A DNA stretch of 64,000 nt from Morchella semilibera. Taxonomy: Eukaryota; Ascomycota; Pezizomycetes; Pezizales; Morchellaceae. A program made the position numbers and the translations under genes. The stretch's first letter is position 1, and every line of letters begins with the position of its first letter. The notes beneath the pieces were generated by a model. That model was not told where the DNA came from. It did not search any database and worked only from the letters and a program-made list of their open reading frames with translations. The stretch is taken from NCBI GenBank assembly GCA_009192285.1, contig WBVU01000005.1:1-64000 (forward strand), written 5' to 3'. This document shows, one piece after another, positions 55,324 to 64,000 of this stretch.

Positions 55324-56685
55324 TAGTGTAATAAGAAGATAGCATTTCTTCCCTCAAATGCATGACCAGGAGTGGTGTAGACCGCTTCGAGTATACCTAG
55401 AATTTGTGCTACCTTGTGAAGGGTAAATGTCTGCATCCGGGAGAATTTTATCTCATAATCCTGTTGAGGAATGCCCTCGTATAATTCATCTACAGAATCT
55501 ACACTCATTTTCGCGGGACAGTGATGCGCTAAGAACCATTTGTGATTTCAGTACTATATATTTCTATTTGCCACCCCACTCGCATATTGTCTCCTCGCCA
55601 GTCAACCACAAATGGTCATGATATTAACTCAAAAATGACACTCCCGGCAACCATCATTGAGTCCGGCAAATTGTAGATTTCAGATATCGTTAGTTGGCAA
55701 GTACTCTCTCTTGCATTGGAAAAGTGTTAATATGCTAGCACCTTAGCTTGTTTAGTTTCGTCGTGTGATAGTATTGGTGACACATTTAGACTACGTCTTC
55801 AGCATTGTATAAACACAAAATACTGTCGAGATTGTAGTGGGCACCCGCATCTCCGGGGTTGTTCGCACGTATAGATGAACATGCATAGGTATACTTTCTT
55901 TGCCCAGCCGCGGACCTTCGTACCCGCCCACTACCGGAGGGGCTGGAGCTAAATCGTTCCGAGTTTTGGTAAGATTTTTGCGGATGTATGAATTAAGAAC
56001 CCTCGGACGTCAGAGACGCTGCTAGCGGAGGTCGGGGGCTGTCGGGGAGCTGTCAGAGCCCACTTTACATACAAGGAATAAAGTTCCTTTTTAGCTCTCA
56101 ACATGGGAACTAAGGTTCATTCTAACCCCGATATCATATTTCGGCCCTAACGTCACATTTTGGGACTCCGACATCACAATTCAGAGCCCGATATCACATT
56201 TCGGAGACCGACATGATCGGGACCGCGATTGACGCCGCGGTCAAGGCCGTCGGTGGCGGGCCCAGCGCGAGAGTAGGTAAAGCGTTAGGGCACAAGTCCA
56301 AGAACCAAAGGAAGTATGTACTGTAGTATCAAGGGCGCTGACTGGATACTAGGGAGGATAGTATCGCATGTTACAGGGTGTGATCTTGTGTCAGTGACGG
56401 CATAGGCGCAGAGTAGGGGCGGGAACATGGTTAGCGTCAGTTTTACGGGCTATCATGATTTCCTTCTTATCCTGGAATTAACAAGGTTTCTACTCTTTCT
56501 GTTTTGGTTAAATGATGGATGATGAATGTTTCTGTGTTTCTGTTTTGTTAACTTATGGATTAGCAATGTTTCTGCGCGCGCTCACCCGAAATTAAGTTAT
56601 TTTTTTGCATCCGAGACTTGAATCCAGGCGTTGTTGAGATTATATATACCGGGAGTATATACATGCGGGGGCTTAAATGCTTGAA
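55324..56685. other. intergenic with degraded satellite
   Basis: GATATCACATTTCGGAGACC-type units at about 56130-56215 belong to the 19.2-kb satellite family. A GGAGCTGTCAGAGCCC block near 56047 matches 30.2 kb. No gene seen. Confidence 0.4.
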
Positions 56686-56912
56686 TAGTGATGCGTAGAG
56701 ACAAGGGCGCTTGTCTGAACTATCGATTGGTCTCAAGTCTCGAGACTTCGATGTCATGTATATATATGACTTTGATGCCAGAAAAGGCCCGCTGCTAGAT
56801 TGACCCCAGCCTCAGCTCGGGAGTCAAATTGTGTCTCGAGACATCTATGACAGGTCTTGTTCTGCCCCGGGACATTGTCTCGAGATAACTTGTCTCGTGC
56901 CCATCACTCTTA
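56686..56912. mobile_element. hAT-type MITE with 8-bp duplication
   Basis: Left end TAGTGATGCGTAGAGACAAG, right end in reverse TAAGAGTGATGGGCACGAGA. TGCTTGAA is duplicated at 56678-56685 and 56913-56920. Confidence 0.75.
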
Positions 56913-56920
56913 TGCTTGAA

Positions 56921-58271
56921 GACTCCAATGATGTCATCTCACCCGTCCTGAACCTCAGGTTGATACTCCGCGCTCTCCACCATTATATATTTGGAATAGT
57001 GTTATAGGCGAGGTACTTATGACGACATGCCCTTTGGAGCGTGGCCAACATGACACAAAAACGAAACGACCGTGGCGGTAAGAAAACGTGGCTCTGCACC
57101 AGGTTACCTTTATTACCCTCAATAGATTTTCTCATGCTACAGGATATCCCTTGAACCGCCGGTAAATGCTGTCCCCCAGCTAAGGAATAGAACATATTAC
57201 TATAACTCCTTGGCTAATTAATTGCCAAGTCTGTCAAAAGAGACCCCGGGCCCATCAGCGTAAAGGGTCTAATACTGGCACCTGTTAGCAGATCCTGACA
57301 TTTGATAATTCATCCCCCATGCAAGCTTTCAATCTTTATCATTGGGGGCGGGTTTAACATGGACACCTTAAGGGATAGCCAGCTATATAGTTATATGGTA
57401 AAAGACTACAACTTCAAAATGTCAAGACCCTCCCCGTGGCCATGGCCAGGGGATCGTTTTCTTGGCATGCAACAGCCTTATCACATATGCGAATGCGGAG
57501 CCTCACGTCACTACACTGAGCTTGTGTATGTTTGGGTGAGGAGGTGGAGTGCTAATATTCCCTATACTTTCTGACAAATGTTATATCATCTTGTTGGAGG
57601 GGGTGGTGGGATATATGGTGGTGTGGTTTGGAGTCGCAAAGCTTGATGAAGTATTTAATTCCAAAGGTTGAGCAATAATTACTTGTATGGATGATATTAA
57701 GAGGTAGCGAGGTTCTGACCTCACTCTCTCAACCAAGTATGATTTCTTAATAGCCAACTATGCAATGAGTCTTTGCCACCGGCCTATAATCGTCTCTACT
57801 GGTATCTTTATGTGGATTACTCCAATTAACACCTTCTGGTCAATCCAGATTCTCCCCTGATGCACCCACAGGTCTCTCTGACTCTTGCTGCAAACATCAG
57901 CATCCTCCCCCATCCATTTCCGGCGGCACTTTCCCGCAACTCATCCTTTGGCCTTGAGATACGGTACGCACGACCACACACCACACACCATGCAGCAGCA
58001 GCAGCGCCGGGCATGCACCGGGAGCTCAGCCTCGTGATGAGATGCCCACCCGTGATGTCGTCGGGGGCGCTGATGGTGCCATAAAGTCCCAGGGTAGGTA
58101 GAGAGATGTCGATGTTATGGATGTATTCACATAGAGTAGTAGTACTCTATCCGTTGATTCCTCTGCCCCCCCCCCCCCCCAAGCCTGGCACCAGCCCCCG
58201 CCACAATGTCACGCCTCATCTCCCCTACACACGAGCCGCTACCCGCACTCGACAAATATCACGAGCAACTA
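56921..58271. other. intergenic, no gene seen
   Basis: No supported frame. A 15-base C run lies at 58166-58180, just outside the pogo element. Confidence 0.4.
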
Positions 58272-60058
58272 CCGCAAAATCTCAGTTTATACGGACGGTT
58301 GCCAAGGGTTGGGCTTGCAGGTAATCAACCCTTTTGGCCAATAATTGTGTTGATCTTTGCGGCTGAAGTTGTGATGATATAGGAGTTGCGTGAGGTGTAT
58401 TCCTAGCCTCTACAACAATCAACCCACGATACCCAACCATGATGTCCACTAAAGATCCGCTGCAAAACCTTTCCAAAAGGGATAGAAAGAAGCCCGGCTC
58501 AAAGCCAAAACTCATCAGAGAGCGAATGCCACTTGATGTCTCAACCTTAAAACCTACAAGGAAAGTGCGAAGAATGTACAGCCGTGAAACCAAAATCCGA
58601 GTTCTGAAATTTCACTTTCTTTATAAATTACCAGTGGAAGGAAGACTTGACCAGTACCGGACGCCTACACTTGCGGAGACCTCTACTATGTTTTTGATTC
58701 CTGAGAGTACCGTGCAACAATGGACCAAACAGGAAGGTACTATTATACAGCAACACTCTGGCAGCTTTACAGCCGGTTCACAATCATTTGTTTGTAAATG
58801 GCCGGAAATGGAGGAGAAATTGTATAGTTTATTCTTAGCAAAGCGTGCTGAGGGAAAACTAGTGAGGAGAGGATGGTTTAGACGACATGCAAAAAGGCTA
58901 TTTTTGGAGTCCTACCCAAATTCTTCCCTATTTGTTTTTTCCGCTGGTTGGTTCAACAAATTTCTTGTCCGTCACTATATTTCAATCAGATTCACGACCA
59001 ACAAAGCCCAAAAAATTCCTGATGATTACCGGAAATTGATTATCAACTGGTTAAGGTTCAACAGAAGGGTGTCACAGCCCCAGAACTTTTGGGAGAGAGT
59101 AGGACTCATGGGAGACATTGGGAGGTACCTCCTATCCAATATTGGTAATTTGGACGAAACACCTATACCATTCGAATATCTTGACGGCAGAACCTACGAT
59201 ACAACTGGATTACGTACGATATGGGCAAAGACTGCTAAAAGTGGCTGGGATAAACGGCAGGCTTCTCTAATCTTAATGGTATATGCAGACGGAATACCAC
59301 GAGTAAAGCCTAAGATCGTCTTCCATGGAACTACAGGAGAGCAGATTCTTAAGAAGGAACAGCACCTATATGACCCAAGGGTGACGGTAGAGTTCAACAA
59401 AACTGCCTACAACAATGAAAAAATATTTATCAAACAAATCGAAGAAGAGATAGCTCCTGCCTTCGAAGGCCGTCCCTCCCTTTTTGCAGTAGATGCAGCT
59501 GCATTTCACAAAAGCGAAAATGTTCTAGCAGTATTTAAAAAATATTTAATCACCCCATCCATGATACCTAGCGGTTGTACCAGTCTTGTCCAACCTTTGG
59601 ATATATCTATCAATTTCCCTTTTAAGGAAATGTTACGAGAATGTGTGGAGGAATATATTGAAGAAGCAGAGAATAAGCCAGGTAGAAAAAGCAAGTGGAG
59701 TGTTGGGGATAGGCGTATCATGACAACTATTTGTGTTGGACGGATTTGGGAGAGATTCTGTACAGAAAAAAAAGGGATCATAAAGCAGGCTTTCCGTAAT
59801 GTGGGGTTATCCTTACCCTTAGATGGGAGTGGCGATCATGAGTTAAACATCAAAGGATTTACACACAAGGACTCGGAGTTGGAGATAGGAGACTGGTCAA
59901 AAGATTATGATAGTTCTGTAATGGTAGATCATAGACTTGTCAGTGAGGCAGACGACGAGTCCTCAGCTGTAGAATACCATTGAGTACGGGCCGGGTGGCT
60001 CTGTCTCACCTGCAAGCCCAACCCTTGGCAACCGTCCGTATAAACTGAGATTTTGCGG
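58272..60058 (+). mobile_element. intact pogo-type transposon, perfect 51-bp TIRs
   Basis: Element of 1787 bp between TA dinucleotides at 58270-58271 and 60059-60060. The first 51 bases (CCGCAAAATCTCAGTTTATA onward to TTGCAGGT) are repeated without a mismatch in inverse at 60008-60058. It holds one uninterrupted transposase gene. Identical ends and an open frame suggest recent insertion. Confidence 0.95.
58439..59983 (+). CDS. pogo-type DDE transposase, full length (514 aa)
   Basis: Intron-less frame of 514 residues starting at the ATGATG at 58439. Residues about 40-100 form a Psq-like helix-turn-helix (YSRETKIRVLKFHF, PESTVQQWTKQEG). Residues about 118-190 form a CENP-B-type DNA-binding domain (EGKLVRRGWFRRHAKRLF, FSAGWFNKFLVRH). 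The DDE domain follows with NLDET (Asp239), FAVDAAAFHKS (Asp352) and SLVQPLDIS (Asp388), spacing DD35D. The basic N-terminus (KRDRKKPGSKPK) may be a nuclear signal. It cuts and pastes at TA targets. All catalytic residues and DNA-binding parts are present, so it may still be active and may drive the MITE at 5.3 kb. Confidence 0.95.
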   Translation: MMSTKDPLQNLSKRDRKKPGSKPKLIRERMPLDVSTLKPTRKVRRMYSRETKIRVLKFHFLYKLPVEGRLDQYRTPTLAETSTMFLIPESTVQQWTKQEGTIIQQHSGSFTAGSQSFVCKWPEMEEKLYSLFLAKRAEGKLVRRGWFRRHAKRLFLESYPNSSLFVFSAGWFNKFLVRHYISIRFTTNKAQKIPDDYRKLIINWLRFNRRVSQPQNFWERVGLMGDIGRYLLSNIGNLDETPIPFEYLDGRTYDTTGLRTIWAKTAKSGWDKRQASLILMVYADGIPRVKPKIVFHGTTGEQILKKEQHLYDPRVTVEFNKTAYNNEKIFIKQIEEEIAPAFEGRPSLFAVDAAAFHKSENVLAVFKKYLITPSMIPSGCTSLVQPLDISINFPFKEMLRECVEEYIEEAENKPGRKSKWSVGDRRIMTTICVGRIWERFCTEKKGIIKQAFRNVGLSLPLDGSGDHELNIKGFTHKDSELEIGDWSKDYDSSVMVDHRLVSEADDESSAVEYH

Positions 60059-60060
60059 TA

Positions 60061-63000
60061 CCGCAACTCTTTGAGCCCCCAAAGACTTGATTCTTCCATA
60101 CACACAACGGATACAACTGCGGCACTGGGGGGGTGGGGGGGGGGTACCGGTGTCGGCAATGTCTGAGGTGTGGTGCTGCCGGGCACAGGCTGGTCGCGCG
60201 TTGGTCTCTGTCTACTGCTGGGGGCTTGTGTGTTGAGGTTCCGGAGACTTGGGAATATGGGATGAATTCATGTTCTCAGGCAGGCAAGGCTATATGTGGC
60301 GGGTGAACTGATACGCGACAGATTAGCAGAACGGTGTCGGGGGATATGGGGGAGAGTGGGGTGTGGGACGATGGCACCCCTCGCGGACGTTATTTCTTGG
60401 GTGGAGAGCGGGCGGAAGGGCAGAGGTTGGTCGCTGGTTGCTGCAGAGCGGTGGGGGGATTTGAGGGGGGGGTAAAGTTCTGGACTTGGAGACTGGTGGG
60501 GGCGGGGGATTGCGGGAAGGGGGGGGGGGAGCAGCTATATAGGCTACGGCGGCGTGGAGTGCTAGATACGGCCGAGATTACTTTGGTGACTCCTCCTGCC
60601 TACCTGATCTTGGAATCTCCTCGTGGTCTTGAAGGTATCGGCCTCCCTATTTAGCTTTTTCCCCTGCCGACCCTTGAAGTGAGGGATAAGAGGTTCGTTG
60701 TCTTGTTCTTTCCTTTCCCTCCCTTCACCATTAGTACTAACCAGCGGCATCAATATCCTCGAATGTCAGTCTTACTTTGTTCGTAGATGACAGGTCGACT
60801 ACCATAAACCTTACGCATATACACCAAACCAGTGTTACATACTATCCTACTCCGCCTCGACCAGAGATCGCGATGACCACGATGAGTGAAACGACTTCTG
60901 GTTTTTGGCTACGGTAATTTCCGCTCAGGGTGGTGACATGGTGTGTTTGGAACTTTCTCCACCGAGTCTAGAGGAACCCATAGCAGCTTATTATCTCAGT
61001 TGGCGAGGCAAGAGATATACAAGCGGAAGTGCAGCACCATAACCAGGGGCTGCTTATTTGTCGCTTGTGGGTATGTTTCACTACCACGAGACGTCCCTTA
61101 ATGTTTACAACGTTTACATGAGTCGGTTTGTTGCTACTTTCTTGGCTGCTCTATCCTGCAGACTTTGCCTGGCCTCCGGGTACAGTCTTGAGTGTTGTAT
61201 GGCTTTCTCTGTCGGCCTTGTCCTAGACCTTTTGATAGGCCTGAGGTAGTCCCTCATCGGTTCCGGTGCCAGAACGATTTTCCCTACCGCCCTTGAAGGG
61301 AGATCGGACGGCCCTAGAGCGGACGTCCACCACCTGGCTCTATAGTTCCGCCCTGTTGATACTTCTTCTGGGAATTTGGGACGGATCGCACGCCAATATC
61401 TCATCTACCACCGGGGCGGCTTCTGAATAGGGTTATTAGATAAGGAGCGTTCGACGCCGGGATAGATTAAGTCCGTTTATAAGTGGGGATGAGGTTGCGG
61501 GAAGAAGTACGGAGCGATGGTCAATCTCAATTATACGTTAGAGTGATAAATGTTACGCAGGTAGTTAGTCTATAGCTTCTTTAGGTACCCCAAATTTGAC
61601 TACACCCCCTATGTTGACCACACCCCCATCAAAAGCTTTAGTTACCGGTTTCCGGAAAGATATTGTTTGGGTTTCTATTTGGGTTTGTCACGCGGAGTGT
61701 TGATGAGTCTTCGTCCTGGGTACAGGCGACTCTCGTTATAGTGATACGTGATACTCGCTTTATAAAGATAACACTTGCCAGTCCCAACAGTATGCAGTCT
61801 TAATGATATCTTGATGAAATGATATCATTAGGTATTTAGTGAAAGTTTGTACGGGTATCTTTATATCAAGAGAACAAAAACCTAGCAAGAAAGTGAAAAT
61901 GATTAAGGAAGAGTAAAAAGGTAGCGTTTTTTTGAAGCTGGGAATTTCTGAGCGGGTGAACGTTTTGCTGGGATAATAAAATAGTTTTACGGTAAAGGAC
62001 TAGGATAAACACGCAGACAGCCGAGCGGGCAGGCGTGTGGGCATATATGTACATCACCTACACATATAACCCTCAAGATTTGGCCATATATCATAAGGTT
62101 TATTAAAGGAGTCTCAAAGTCCAAGAATAACCACCCCCACAAAACATGTGCCAAGACCTGATATTTGTAGGGGCCTAGCAAAACCCGCCCAGGTCCCGCG
62201 AGCTTAGATTTCAGAGCGATGTAGATCCTCAAAGGATTGATAAAAGGGGGTATAACTTGAAGTATATCTTTTAGTTAAAGGATGGGTAAGCTCTCCTTCG
62301 TGACGCAAAAAAGTAGTACACAGGGTCAGGGTTAGGGTTAGTCGAGCCGGAAAGTACTTATTTGAATGGGGCGAGAAAACTCTTTGTATGAAAGTTCCGT
62401 CGTTATGTTAGGCCCTAGTGCAATCATTGGAGTAGATCTCCCAAATGCCATAGACTAGTTAACTACAAACGCCGAAGATGAAGTAGAATAGAATTATACT
62501 TATTGAATGATACCAGGAACATACATTGGAATTTGCGGTAGTGGTGTACGAGGGGCATGGCAAGGACAGATGGAGGTAGGTGAAATGTCTAGCGGAAGTA
62601 GAGTGCGATTCGCTCCACCAATTAAAGTGATATGATATCTTGTACGGGAATTCGAGGACTGGAGTGTCATCAGCCAAAACACAAGGACATGTAAAGAATC
62701 GTAAAGGTGATCACTGTGACACGATACCAGTGCAAGGACATCAACGCCGAGTTATCAATACATTAACAATTATCTTTATCTATTTTATATTTTAAACAGT
62801 GCCAGTACTTGGAGGGGGGGGGGGGGGGCGGGGGCGGTATTGTACGCACCTTAGAGACGCGCCACACTATGGAAACATACCCCACGACTACGAATAAGAG
62901 GTGCGGCCTTAACACCGCCAATGCGAGTGACCCCCCATGACGCCCTGTCCCACCGCGGAAACACAATCCGCGCGAGTGCCACCGACATTGGCATCCGTTT

Positions 63001-64000
63001 CCGACGACACGGCTCGCGGCCTACAACTGCACGCTAGCTCTATAGTAGCCCCCCTCGAACCGGCTAACCACGTTATCCCAGCACCGCCACCCCCCCCCCC
63101 CTCCCACTCTTTACTCCTGGACACCCCTCCCAATTGCTGTTCCTGGCGAAGCCCTCGCTGGGGGCCACCAGTCCTGCGGCGGTGGAGGCGGTGGGAAAAC
63201 CGGTCTGAGGCAAGCCCTAATACTGCTTTGATGCCGTTACTAGCCCCCACCCCCCTCCCCTAGATGCTGCATGCGCCCAGAAGGTGGCTCTGTCCCACCG
63301 ACTACCGGGTTAAACTTAAAGGTCTGGGAATATAGCGTTGTGGATCACGACTGGGAATTATTACCGCAATTGGAGCTCGCCAGCCCGCCACTTTTCTAGA
63401 CTAAAGAAGCTAGACCTTACAACCCGTTTAATAATAATAAACGTCCCCTTAGCTTACCCCCCCCCCCCCACTGATATGATTTGACCGCTCGTCTAGAGGC
63501 GTGTACTACGGTTCTAGATTACCCATGCCGAGCCATAATAACACCTAAATACTTTCCACCAAACCACTTTCCGGTCTACCCCCTCTCTCTACGTTTTTAT
63601 ATCCAGGCAGGTTGATACTCAGGCATCTCGTAGTTGGATGATAGACACAAAACAGAAATTCGGATCAGGGGGAGGTATCGTGATTTGGCCAACACCCTCT
63701 GAATCTAATATTTAGTTCCTGGCGGCAGGTTTTGGTGTGGAAATCCCGCCAAGAGCACAAAATGTGAGCTCAAAATTTGAAAAACAGGGATTTGCCAAAT
63801 CACTCTAATACTTCCCTAGGACTAAATAGTAGATATAATATGGGGCGAGAACTGTACTGTTGAGAACCCTGCGGAGATGTATGTCGTATGTATGATGTCG
63901 CATGTATGTGTCGGCCGTGTGGTGTTGCATGTGGGTGTCGCATGAACTGTTTCCGGAGCGGAAATCGGGAACCGTTCTGACAGGGTAGGGCACCGACGAC
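60061..64000. other. long intergenic tail, no supported gene
   Basis: G or C runs at 62814-62828 (15), 63090-63101 (12) and 63457-63469 (13); telomere-like block at 62322-62341. A minus frame at 61114-61404 (SALGPSDLPSRAVGKIVLAP) has coding-like composition but no recognised family. Nothing else stands out. Confidence 0.4.
62322..62341. repeat. interstitial telomere-like repeat
   Basis: AGGGTCAGGGTTAGGGTTAG, three near-perfect TTAGGG units. Confidence 0.85.

Noticed and set aside
57302-57574. 90-aa frame with CECGASRHY resembling a LINE zinc knuckle
   Set aside because: The C-H-C spacing does not fit and nothing around it looks like a LINE.

Overview
The window reads as nuclear DNA of a repeat-rich filamentous ascomycete, and a truffle-like pezizomycete (Tuber or a relative) is the best guess. 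The introns I can support are 53-79 bp with GT..AG ends and CTAAC-type branch points. The telomere-type motif is TTAGGG/CCCTAA. Gene density is low, and most space is taken by DNA transposons and their short terminal-inverted-repeat (TIR) derivatives. Species assignment is inference only. I saw no tRNA, rRNA or CRISPR.

Layout. 0-10 kb: a LINE 3' fragment, a truncated pogo-type transposase, and two lineage-specific coiled-coil genes built from internal repeats (405 aa and 642 aa, both minus). 10-14 kb: a decayed hAT transposon interrupted by a second hAT-type element with a perfect 8-bp target duplication. 15-22 kb: a two-exon orphan gene (minus), many foldback MITEs, and a MYND zinc-finger gene (minus) carrying one frameshift. 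22-27 kb: LINE remnants and a fossil Ty3/Gypsy fragment between an inverted pair of MITEs. 27-34 kb: MITEs and a decayed 45-bp coding minisatellite (30.6-32.6 kb) split by a hAT MITE. 35-44 kb: the main gene island, holding two more coiled-coil genes (minus), an IRG-like GTPase with a predicted N-myristoylation signal (plus, divergent from the 434-aa coiled-coil gene), a broken membrane-protein end, and a two-exon HNH nuclease-like gene (plus). 45-64 kb: mostly intergenic DNA plus a nearly complete PiggyBac-type transposon (51.9-54.1 kb), a 1-kb TIR element, and an apparently intact pogo-type transposon with perfect 51-bp TIRs (58.27-60.06 kb).

The genes form no visible pathway. The functional links are between transposons and the non-autonomous elements that share their ends: the 58-kb pogo element with the 5.3-kb MITE, and the PiggyBac element with MITEs at 27.6 and 33.6 kb. 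The least expected signal is a set of tiny retroposon-like insertions. Each is about 13-21 bp ending in AATGAAGTAAA(C/T) plus poly(A); three of four sit between 12-14 bp target-site duplications. They look like products of target-primed reverse transcription reduced to almost nothing but a 3' end.
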